Origin: JANXLS01 sp038227045
GTDB lineage: Bacteria; Planctomycetota; SZUA-567; H5-PLA8
NCBI GenBank assembly: GCA_038227045.1
Contig: JBBRQD010000147.1
Location: 1 to 12,195 of the forward strand
Length of the DNA: 12,195 nucleotides
Direction: 5' to 3'
Part shown: positions 5,384-12,195 of the stretch, in pieces
Layout of the letters: the number at the start of each line of letters is the position of its first letter
Numbering within the stretch: the stretch's first letter is position 1
The notes under the pieces: generated by a model
Seen by the model: the letters and a program-made list of their open reading frames with translations, nothing else
Databases searched by the model: none
What the model was told of the DNA's origin: nothing
Program-made: the position numbers and the translations under genes

Positions 5384-6898
5384 TCACGTATCAATCTGCG
5401 CCCGCTGCAATTTCCCGGAATAATCAACATACACACTCTGCCACTCGCTATAAAAATCCAGCACCGCCGCCCCCGCTTCGCGGTGGCCGTTGCCGGTCTG
5501 TTTCACGCCGCCAAACGGCAGATGAACTTCCGCGCCAATCGTCGGCCCGTTGATGTACGTGATGCCCGCTTCAATGTCGCGCATCGCGCGGAACGCGGCG
5601 TTGACGTCCTTCGTGTAGATGCTGCTCGACAGGCCGTATTTCGTGCCATTCACAATCGCAATCGCGTCGTCGAGATTCTTGAATTTCATCACGGCACAAA
5701 CCGGGCCGAAGATTTCTTCCTGAGCGATGCGCATGGACAGTCGCACACCGGCGAAGATCGTCGATTCGAAAAAATGGCCGTCCTTCAATTTCCCGCGTTT
5801 TGCAGTCTTGCCGCCAAGGCGCAGCACCGCACCCTCTTCGATGCCGATGCGGATATACTTTTCGACGCGCTCGCGTTGCGCCGCGTTAACCAGCGGACCA
5901 ATGTGCGTCTTAGGATCGAGCGGATCGCCCAGACGCAACGCCTTCGCGCTTTCGATGAAGCGGCTCAGGAATGCGTCGTGAATTTTTTCATGCAGCAACA
6001 GGCGGCTGGTCGCCGTACAGCGCTGCCCGGCCGTCGCGAACGCGCCCCACACCGCGCCTTCGAGCGCCAGATTCAAATCGGCGTCGGCCATCACGATCTG
6101 CGCGTTCTTGCCACCGAGTTCCAGCGAACAGCGCTTGAGCTGCCGGCCGCATTTCTCCGCAATGATTTTTCCAGTCTCCGACGACCCGGTGAAACTGATC
6201 GCGGCCACATCGGGATGATCGACTAAAGCCGCACCCGCCTCTTCGCCGCAGCCGTGAACGACGTTGAGAACGCCGGCCGGCACGCCGGCGTTCATCAGCA
6301 CGCGCGCAAACGCCGAGGCGCACGCGGGGCTGTCTTCGGCGGGTTTCAGCACAACGGTGTTGCCGCACAGCAGCGCGGGAAACGCTTTCCAGCTTGGAAT
6401 CGCGATGGGGAAATTCCACGGCGTAATCAGCCCGCAGACGCCTAGCGGTTTGCGCACCGACATCGCGGCCTTGTCCGGCAATTCGCTCGGCAGCGTCTGC
6501 CCTCCAAACGTCCGCGAAAAGCCCGCGTAAAGATTTGCGCAGTCGATGGCTTCCTGAACGTCTCCGCGGGCTTCGATCAGAGTCTTGCCCATCTCGCGCG
6601 ACATCAGCCGCGCGAGATTTTCTTTTTCATCCGCAAGCGCATCGGCGCATCGGCGCAAAATCGCGCCGCGCTGAGGCGCGGGCACGTGCCGCCACGATTT
6701 GAACGCAGCGAACGCAGCCCGCACGGCGACATCGACATCCGCTTCATTCGAAAGAGGAAAGCGCCCGACAACGTCGGCCGTTCGCGAGGGATTGGTGCTG
6801 TTGAAAGTCTTGTTGGATCGACTTTTCAGCCACTCGCCACCGATCAGGTTTTTGGCAGGGGCGAAGGCGGCGGACGAGAGCGAGAGTTTGGCGGCCAT
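5384..6898 (-). CDS. NAD(P)+-dependent aldehyde dehydrogenase (semialdehyde-dehydrogenase-like)
   Basis: The product is 504 aa, normal for the ALDH superfamily, oxidising an aldehyde to its acid in the cytoplasm. All hallmark residues are visible: PWNFP with Asn162, VVLKPAE with Lys185 (cofactor), FTGSSETG (236-243), the general base Glu260 in LELGGK, the nucleophile Cys294 in GQRCTATSR, and Glu395 in EEIFGP. The Glu-Cys spacing of 34 is canonical. The EARGDVQEAID stretch and the tail GNGHREAG...VYVDYSGKLQRAQID resemble the group containing 2-oxoglutarate-semialdehyde-type enzymes, but the substrate is not determined. A GTG nine codons upstream (6925) is possible; ATG 6898 is preferred because GGAG lies 8 nt before it. 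The gene is transcribed away from the TrkA-N/RyR gene, with a 178-bp divergent spacer. Confidence 0.92.
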   Translation of the reverse strand: MAAKLSLSSAAFAPAKNLIGGEWLKSRSNKTFNSTNPSRTADVVGRFPLSNEADVDVAVRAAFAAFKSWRHVPAPQRGAILRRCADALADEKENLARLMSREMGKTLIEARGDVQEAIDCANLYAGFSRTFGGQTLPSELPDKAAMSVRKPLGVCGLITPWNFPIAIPSWKAFPALLCGNTVVLKPAEDSPACASAFARVLMNAGVPAGVLNVVHGCGEEAGAALVDHPDVAAISFTGSSETGKIIAEKCGRQLKRCSLELGGKNAQIVMADADLNLALEGAVWGAFATAGQRCTATSRLLLHEKIHDAFLSRFIESAKALRLGDPLDPKTHIGPLVNAAQRERVEKYIRIGIEEGAVLRLGGKTAKRGKLKDGHFFESTIFAGVRLSMRIAQEEIFGPVCAVMKFKNLDDAIAIVNGTKYGLSSSIYTKDVNAAFRAMRDIEAGITYINGPTIGAEVHLPFGGVKQTGNGHREAGAAVLDFYSEWQSVYVDYSGKLQRAQIDT

Positions 6899-6906
6899 GC
6901 TGCGAT

Positions 6907-6910
6907 CTCC
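6907..6910 (-). promoter_or_regulatory. Ribosome binding site deciding the aldehyde dehydrogenase start
   Basis: GGAG on the reverse strand lies 8 nt upstream of ATG 6898. The alternative GTG start at 6925 would place this site inside the coding region and has no comparable motif upstream. Confidence 0.6.
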
Positions 6911-7003
6911 AGAGGAATCGGACACAACTCACTGTAACGCCATTCGCACAATGGATCATAATATTTTTCTTCCTCGTCCTCTTCCATTGGATTTCTTGTT
7001 TTT

Positions 7004-7039
7004 TCTTTGTGCTTCTTTGTGTTCTTGGTGTCTTTGTGC
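7004..7039. repeat. Four degenerate 9-bp tandem units (TCTTTGTGC-type)
   Basis: TCTTTGTGC, TTCTTTGTG, TTCTTGGTG and TCTTTGTGC follow one another with no gap in the leader of the TrkA-N/RyR gene, ending 37 bp before its ATG. The + strand here is strongly pyrimidine plus G. From memory, degenerate CTTTGTG arrays occur between genes in many environmental genomes; their role is unknown. Confidence 0.7.
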
Positions 7040-7076
7040 GAGGATAGTTATTGGGTTCCGGATCCTTATTAAGAAC

Positions 7077-8840
7077 ATGGACAATCGAAATCGCTCGTTT
7101 CTTTGGGAAATCGTGTTCGTCACTGCCGTGGTATGCGGTGTAGTGGCTCTCGGTTTCGACGGCTTGAACGATTACTACAACGTGCGCAATGACAAGCATT
7201 ATTCGCCGTCGACCATTTTCTATATGACGCTGCAATTGTTCACGATCCAATTCGCGCTCGTCGATCCGGCCAAAGACGCCGCGCTGGGCGCGAGCGTTGA
7301 ATTCGCACGCTTCGCCGCGCCGCTGTTGTCCTCCTACGCGGTCGTGCGCGCATTGATGGAACTCTTCGCCGAGCGGCTCATGGCCGTCCGGGTGTCGTTC
7401 ATGCGCGGGCATGTCGTGATCTGCGGACTGAGCCGCAAAGGATTCGCGCTCGCCAAGGACTTCCGTTCGCGCGGCATGCCGGTCGTGCTGGTCGAATGGG
7501 ACAAGGAAAACGATCTGATCGAGAACTGCCGCGACATGGGCGCTGAGCTGGTCATGGGCGACGCCACGGAAGAATTGACGCTGCACAAAGCCGGCGCCGA
7601 ACGCGCGCGGCTGCTGTTCGCGGTCTGCGACGAGGACGGGGTCAACGCCGAAGTCGGCATTCTCGCCCAGACAATGGTGATGCGCGAAAGCGGCAAAGCG
7701 CCGCTGGAGATGTACCTGCATGTCGAGAATTTGAAACTCTGCGGCCTGCTGCGCGCACATGGCATTGGGGAACGCCGCAGCGCCGGGACGCGCTTCCGCA
7801 TTTTCAACATCCATGAAAACGCCGCGCGGCACGTGCTGAAAACGCACCCGCTTGATGGCGAAGGCCTCGCCGCACACGATCCGCGTACGGCCCATCTGGT
7901 TTTGATCGGCTTCGGAAAAATGGGCGAAACGCTGGCGCTGCACGCGGCCCAGATCGGGCATTTCGCGAACGGCACGAAATTGAAACTGACGGTCATCGAC
8001 CGCCAGGCGGACGCGCGCTCATCTCAGTTTCTCGCCCGCCACACTAACTTGACGCACGCCTGCGACATTGAATTCTGGGACGACGATTACGAGTCCCTGC
8101 GCGTTCAGGAAGCCATCGAAAGCTATGCGTGTGACGAGCGCAAACTACTCAGCGTCGTGGTCTGTCTGGCGGAAGACGGATTGAGTCTGACGTGCGCGCT
8201 GCGCTGCGCCGAGATTTTCAAAGAGCGCGGCATTCCGATTCTGGTCCGGCTGGACCGCGATTCGGGGCTGGCCGTGCTGGCGGAGCATCCGCGGGTCAAG
8301 GCGGGCGCGCGGATTCGGACGTTTGTGGTGGGCGGCTCGTTTTGCTCTGAAAAAGAAATCGTTGAAAAGGACCGCACGCGGCTGGCCCGCGCAATTCACC
8401 ATTACCGCCGAACGACCGCCGACGCCGAGCACGCCGTTCCGCACTGGAACGAACTCGACGAGGAAGCGCAGGATTTCTACCGCCAAGCCGCGGATCACGC
8501 GCCGGTAAAGCTGCGCGCCATCGGCTGCGAAATCACGCACGCCAAAAACGCCACGGAAAATTTCGCGTTTGCGGCAGACGAGATCGACTTGCTGGCCCGC
8601 ATGGAACACCGCCGCTGGTGCGCCTCGCGGCAGCTCGCCGGTTATCGATTCGGCCACACAGCCGACGGCAAAAAAGACATGCAGCGAAAGCTCCATCCGC
8701 ACCTGGTCGCCTGGGACGAGCTGCCCGAATTGGAACGCGAAATACTTCGCCAGTCGATAGCCCACATTCCGCAATGGCTGAATTCAATTGGGAAAGGAGT
8801 TCGGCGGAAGGGGTTGATTGAGAAAGAAACGGCAGAGTGA
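7077..8840 (+). CDS. Membrane protein with two TrkA-N (Rossmann) domains and a C-terminal RyR domain
   Basis: The product is 587 aa. Hydrophobic segments at about 9-27, 45-62 and 76-96 suggest a small membrane or pore-like module. It is followed by a first TrkA-N domain (112 to about 230; HVVICGLSRKG, glycine motif 117-122) and a second (273 to about 420; HLVLIGFGKMG, 278-283), both likely to bind NAD(H) or another nucleotide. The C-terminus is a RyR domain (about 500-570) with its hallmark LLARMEHRRWCASRQLAGYRFG region and KLHPHLVAWDELPE. RyR domains are known in prokaryotes and are thought to sense ligands. By analogy with RCK-gated channels this may be a ligand-gated ion channel; the transported ion and ligand are inference. 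The frame opens at 6699, but that part overlaps the aldehyde dehydrogenase antisense and the tandem repeat, so ATG 7077 (AAGAA just upstream, weak) is chosen. Confidence 0.82.
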   Translation: MDNRNRSFLWEIVFVTAVVCGVVALGFDGLNDYYNVRNDKHYSPSTIFYMTLQLFTIQFALVDPAKDAALGASVEFARFAAPLLSSYAVVRALMELFAERLMAVRVSFMRGHVVICGLSRKGFALAKDFRSRGMPVVLVEWDKENDLIENCRDMGAELVMGDATEELTLHKAGAERARLLFAVCDEDGVNAEVGILAQTMVMRESGKAPLEMYLHVENLKLCGLLRAHGIGERRSAGTRFRIFNIHENAARHVLKTHPLDGEGLAAHDPRTAHLVLIGFGKMGETLALHAAQIGHFANGTKLKLTVIDRQADARSSQFLARHTNLTHACDIEFWDDDYESLRVQEAIESYACDERKLLSVVVCLAEDGLSLTCALRCAEIFKERGIPILVRLDRDSGLAVLAEHPRVKAGARIRTFVVGGSFCSEKEIVEKDRTRLARAIHHYRRTTADAEHAVPHWNELDEEAQDFYRQAADHAPVKLRAIGCEITHAKNATENFAFAADEIDLLARMEHRRWCASRQLAGYRFGHTADGKKDMQRKLHPHLVAWDELPELEREILRQSIAHIPQWLNSIGKGVRRKGLIEKETAE

Positions 8841-8857
8841 CGGAAGCACGTCATTGA

Positions 8858-8885
8858 ACTCAATCCACTGAGTCCCTAAATTTTT
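8858..8885 (+). terminator. Weak terminator-like hairpin after the TrkA-N/RyR gene
   Basis: ACTCA (8858-8862) pairs with TGAGT (8869-8873), and a TTTTT run follows at 8881-8885. The stem is short and the T-run is 7 nt away, so termination would be inefficient. The remaining gap to 8957 includes TATAAAGGAG (about 8920-8929), which may be part of the promoter of the next gene. Confidence 0.3.
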
Positions 8886-8957
8886 CACTAAACCACGACC
8901 CCGCTCGCCTACTTGGTTGTATAAAGGAGCAAGCTTTTTTCCCGAGACCCTTTTCAC

Positions 8958-11900
8958 ATGAATCGAATCTCCTTCTTTCTCCTCGCCGCACTTGCCGCCG
9001 CGCCCGTTCTCGCTTCCGAGATCGAACCCGCCGCGCTTAAATTTTTCGAGGAGAAAGTCCGCCCCATCCTTGCCGACAATTGCTATTCGTGCCATTCGGT
9101 CGGCGCGAAGAAACTCAAGGGCAAACTGTATCTCGACAGCCGCGAGGGCGTTGCGCGCGGGGGTGAAGGCGGCGCGATTGTGGTGCCGAACGATCCCGAC
9201 AAGAGCCGCATGATTCTCGCGGTTCGTTACAAGCTCAAGGATCAGGAAATGCCGCCCGATGGGCCACTCAAGCCCGAGCAGGTCGCGGTGCTTGAAGAAT
9301 GGGTCAAGCTCGGCGTGCCCGATCCGCGCACGTCCGATGTGAAGCTTCCCACACTCGCCGCGAAAACCATCAATATTGAGGAGGGGCGCAAGTTCTGGTC
9401 CTTTCAACCGCTCAAAAAAGTCGAGCCGCCCAAAGTCGCGGCGACGGGGTGGTGTAAAACGCCGCTCGATCATTTCGTGCTCGCGAAGTTGGAAGAAAAG
9501 AAGATTGCGCCCAATCCGGAACTCGACAAGCGCCGACTCGCGCGCCGTGTGTATTTCGATTTGATCGGGCTGCCGCCGACGCCAGAACAGATCGACGCGT
9601 TCGTGAACGACGCCGCGCCCAACGCGTATGAGAAACTCGTCGATTCGCTTTTGGCCAGCCCGCACTTCGGCGAGAAGTGGGCGCGGCATTGGCTCGATGT
9701 GGCGCGCTTTGCCGAAAGCCACGGGTACGAGCAGGATTACGACCGCAAATACGCCTTCCATTATCGCGACTTCGCGATTCAGGCATTCAACATGGATTTA
9801 CCCTACGACACATTCGTGAAATGGCAGCTTGCCGGTGACGAATTCGAACCGAACAATCCGCTGGCGATGAAAGCCACCGGTTTCCTCGCCGCCGGCACGC
9901 ACGCGACGCAAATCACCGCGAACCAAGCCGAAAAAGAACGCTACGACGAACTCGACGACATGGTCCAGACGATCGGCACCGGCATGCTGGGACTGACCTT
10001 CGGCTGCGCGCGCTGCCACGATCACAAATTCGATCCGATTCCGACGCGCGATTATTACCGCCTGATTTCAACGTTCACGAAAACGGTTCGCTCCGAAATT
10101 GAAATCGACATGGACCGCGAAAACACTCAAAAAGCAAAAGCGGCGTTCGAACTAGCGCACAAACCGATTGCCGCGGCATTGGAAAAATACGAGCACGAAC
10201 AACTTGCCGGAAAACTGGCGGAATGGGAGGCGAGCGGCACGGCGAAGGAACTGCGCGCCAAACCCGCCTGGATGCCGCTCGACATCGTCGAATTCAAATC
10301 GGAAGGCGGCGCGACGTTTACGAAACTGGATGACGGCTCATTGCTGGCGGCCGGCAACAACGCCAAATTCGACGCCTACACGCTGACGGCTCACACCGAT
10401 CTGAAAGGCATTACGGGAATCCGAGTGGAAGCGCTGGCGCATCCATCGATGGTCAAAGGCGGTCCGGGGCGCGCCGGCAACGGCAATTTTGCGTTGACCA
10501 ATGTCAAGTTTTCGATCGTTCCAAGCACTAAAAAAGACGCGGTGCCCGATTTTATTAAATTGCAAAATGCCACCGCCGACTTTGAACAAAAAGGGCTGCC
10601 GGTTAAAGCCGCGATTGACGACGACCCAAAATCGGCGTGGGCAATCGATCCGCAATTCGGGAAAGATCACACGGCGGTTTTCGAAACATCGCGCGACGTG
10701 GGCTACGACGGCGGCACGACGCTGACGGTCCGGCTCTATTTCAACAACAACGATGGGCACAGCATCGGACGCCCGCGCCTGTCGGTGACGACGATGCCGC
10801 GTCCGCTTCCGCTGGTCGGCTCAGGCATGCCGGCCAACGTTGCGTCGATCCTCGATGCGCCCGCCGACAAACGGACCGCGGAGCAGACAAAGATTCTGCT
10901 GGCCTGGTTCAAGCCGCAGGATGCCGAATGGGCGAAGCTGAACAAAGCCGTACAGGACCATCTGGCTCAGGCCCCCAAGGGCAAGGGCGAACTGGTGATG
11001 ATCTCCAGCGAAGGCACCCCCGCGATTCGTCTGCACACGCAGGGGCCGGATTTCTATGAGAAAACCTTTTTCCTGAAGCGCGGCGACCTCAACCAGAAAC
11101 TGGAGGAAGCTCCCGCGGGATATCCGCTTGTACTGGTACGCGCGACCGAAGGCGAAAAACATTGGGAGAGCGCGCCGCCGCCGGGCAGCAAGACGCTTCA
11201 CAAGCGCATGGGGCTGGCGAATTGGATCACGGATGTTGACAACGGCGCGGGGCATCTGCTGGCGCGCGTGATCGTCAACCGGCTCTGGTACCACCACATG
11301 GGCCGCGGCATCGTCAGTACGCCGAGCGATTTCGGCGTTCAAGGCGGGCGGCCGTGCGATCCGGAACTGCTCGATTATCTGGCCAGCGAACTGATCGCCA
11401 GCGGCTGGCATCTGAAGCCCATTCATAAGCTGATCATGACCAGCGCGGCGTATATGCAGGACTCAGTATTCGACAAAACGAAAGCCGCGGCTGACCCGGA
11501 GAACAAGCTTTTCTGGCGGCGGCGCAACACGCGTCTGGAAGCCGAAGCGATTCGCGACGGCATGCTCCTCATCAGCGGCCAATTGGACCCGCGCATGTAC
11601 GGCCCCGGCACGCTCAGCGAATCCGACCACCGGCGCAGCCTGTATTTGACGGTCAAGCGCAGCAAGCTGATCCACATGTTGGCGCTCTTCGACGCGCCCA
11701 GCACCACGCAAAGCGTCGGGCTGCGCCCCTCAACAACCATCGCCCCGCAAGCGCTGGAACTGCTGAACAATCCCTTCGTCCGCGACTGCGCCAAAGCCTT
11801 CGCCAAGCGCATAGCGCCGAAACCGGACACGCCGTTCGACGAGTCGGTAAAGAACGCCTATCTGATCGCCCTAGGCCGCCAGCCGGACACGGACGAGTCG

Positions 11901-12014
11901 AAAGATTCAGTGGAATTCCTAACCGCGATGAGCACGAAAACATCGCGCGAACAGGCACTGACGGATTTCTGCCAGGCGTTGATGGGTTTGAATGAGTTTG
12001 TGTATGTGGAGTAA
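8958..12014 (+). CDS. Secreted PSCyt1-DUF1549-DUF1553 (planctomycete-type) c-type cytochrome protein
   Basis: The product is 1018 aa. A Sec signal peptide (1-19, ending PVLA) sends it to the periplasm. The N-terminal PSCyt1 region has CYSCH (42-46) with MPPDG (98-102). DUF1549/PSCyt2 follows (about 165-375): LIGLPPTPEQ, HWLDVARFAESHGYEQD and a second haem motif, CARCH (350-354). A variable middle part (about 385-745) contains a Lys/Glu/Ala-rich helical stretch (about 390-430) and a beta-rich segment resembling a carbohydrate-binding fold. DUF1553/PSD1 closes the protein (about 745-1018): STPSDFGVQGGRPCDPELLDYLAS and terminal LNEFVYVE. Members usually sit beside a DUF1501 gene and are expected in periplasmic electron transfer linked to polymer breakdown; the reaction is unknown. 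No partner follows before the window end. There is no clear Shine-Dalgarno close to ATG 8958. Confidence 0.92.
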   Translation: MNRISFFLLAALAAAPVLASEIEPAALKFFEEKVRPILADNCYSCHSVGAKKLKGKLYLDSREGVARGGEGGAIVVPNDPDKSRMILAVRYKLKDQEMPPDGPLKPEQVAVLEEWVKLGVPDPRTSDVKLPTLAAKTINIEEGRKFWSFQPLKKVEPPKVAATGWCKTPLDHFVLAKLEEKKIAPNPELDKRRLARRVYFDLIGLPPTPEQIDAFVNDAAPNAYEKLVDSLLASPHFGEKWARHWLDVARFAESHGYEQDYDRKYAFHYRDFAIQAFNMDLPYDTFVKWQLAGDEFEPNNPLAMKATGFLAAGTHATQITANQAEKERYDELDDMVQTIGTGMLGLTFGCARCHDHKFDPIPTRDYYRLISTFTKTVRSEIEIDMDRENTQKAKAAFELAHKPIAAALEKYEHEQLAGKLAEWEASGTAKELRAKPAWMPLDIVEFKSEGGATFTKLDDGSLLAAGNNAKFDAYTLTAHTDLKGITGIRVEALAHPSMVKGGPGRAGNGNFALTNVKFSIVPSTKKDAVPDFIKLQNATADFEQKGLPVKAAIDDDPKSAWAIDPQFGKDHTAVFETSRDVGYDGGTTLTVRLYFNNNDGHSIGRPRLSVTTMPRPLPLVGSGMPANVASILDAPADKRTAEQTKILLAWFKPQDAEWAKLNKAVQDHLAQAPKGKGELVMISSEGTPAIRLHTQGPDFYEKTFFLKRGDLNQKLEEAPAGYPLVLVRATEGEKHWESAPPPGSKTLHKRMGLANWITDVDNGAGHLLARVIVNRLWYHHMGRGIVSTPSDFGVQGGRPCDPELLDYLASELIASGWHLKPIHKLIMTSAAYMQDSVFDKTKAAADPENKLFWRRRNTRLEAEAIRDGMLLISGQLDPRMYGPGTLSESDHRRSLYLTVKRSKLIHMLALFDAPSTTQSVGLRPSTTIAPQALELLNNPFVRDCAKAFAKRIAPKPDTPFDESVKNAYLIALGRQPDTDESKDSVEFLTAMSTKTSREQALTDFCQALMGLNEFVYVE

Positions 12015-12058
12015 GGGAATTTCTTTCGGATGCAATTCGTTTGGTTCTTACTACACTA

Positions 12059-12195
12059 TTGACCCGCGCATTTCTAAAGCGTCGTTATCGCGCCGCGCCG
12101 GGCAAGTTGAACGAGGCGGTCGAGCAAAGGCGTATCAAGAGGATACGCCGTGCGAGGCCAACGAAGTTCAACGCCGCCCGCCGCAAGCGAGAACG
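12059..12195. repeat. Incomplete copy of the 161-bp palindromic element (right end of window)
   Basis: This is the left-hand 137 bp of the element seen at 1-136, in the same orientation. The left arm runs 12059-12135, the loop is 12136-12142 (CAAGAGG), and the right arm is cut 24 nt short by the window end. GGCGTAT (12129-12135) pairs with ATACGCC (12143-12149). It begins 44 bp after the stop of the PSCyt1-DUF1553 gene and could also fold as its terminator. Confidence 0.85.

Noticed and set aside
6699..7076. 126-residue N-terminal extension of the TrkA-N/RyR protein
   Set aside because: It overlaps the aldehyde dehydrogenase on the opposite strand and translates the 9-bp tandem repeat. The ATG at 7077 begins just before the first membrane helix.
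6744..7961. 405-aa minus-strand frame opposite the TrkA-N/RyR gene
   Set aside because: Composition is His, Arg and Gln rich with no domain, and it crosses the divergent promoter region and two genuine genes.
1..12195. Circular plasmid or phage genome closed by terminal overlap
   Set aside because: The terminal similarity is imperfect (seven differences), lies inside a palindromic repeat, and there are no replication, capsid or mobilisation genes.

Overview
The window is about 12.2 kb and holds eight supported protein genes, all bacterial. The best taxonomic clue is the large secreted c-type cytochrome protein with PSCyt1, DUF1549 (PSCyt2) and DUF1553 (PSD1) regions at 8958-12014. That family is typical of Planctomycetota, Verrucomicrobiota and some Acidobacteriota. 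A HTTM-DCC fusion, a TrkA-N/RyR protein and abundant intergenic palindromes fit a free-living, large-genome bacterium of that kind. The phylum itself is inference. No rRNA, tRNA, CRISPR array, integrase or intact transposase was seen.

Layout. (1) Positions 1-136 are an incomplete copy of a 161-bp palindromic repeat. Another incomplete copy in the same orientation closes the window at 12059-12195, so the window looks like an assembly contig that breaks inside a multicopy element. (2) Positions 223-1359 carry a convergent pair of small haem proteins: a diheme (two CXXCH) lipoprotein on + and a membrane-anchored cytochrome P460-like protein on -. (3) The gap 1360-1790 is a repeat-rich scar. It holds a degenerate repeat run, a perfect 12-bp-stem hairpin and a 54-bp remnant encoding the last 17 residues of a second copy of the diheme lipoprotein, followed by a terminator-like hairpin. 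(4) Positions 1791-3606 (-) are a two-gene operon of lower GC: a small membrane-anchored protein, then a polytopic HTTM protein fused to a C-terminal DCC (DUF393) thiol-disulfide domain. (5) Positions 3869-5182 (-) encode an RsmB/NOP-type RNA cytosine-C5 methyltransferase. A 150-bp cruciform-forming palindrome separates it from an aldehyde dehydrogenase at 5384-6898 (-). (6) On +, 7077-8840 encodes a probable membrane channel-like protein with two Rossmann TrkA-N domains and a C-terminal RyR domain. (7) 8958-12014 (+) is the PSCyt1/DUF1549/DUF1553 protein. Its usual DUF1501 partner would lie beyond the window end.

Function as a set. Three of the eight genes are extracytoplasmic haem-c proteins (five CXXCH motifs in total), suggesting periplasmic electron transfer or oxidative chemistry, but they are not one operon. 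The methyltransferase and aldehyde dehydrogenase are housekeeping or metabolic genes on the same strand. The most unusual gene is the TrkA-N/RyR protein. The most unusual DNA is the set of palindromic repeats and the remnant of the duplicated diheme lipoprotein gene. I see no complete, clearly new multi-gene system such as a defence island or biosynthetic cluster.
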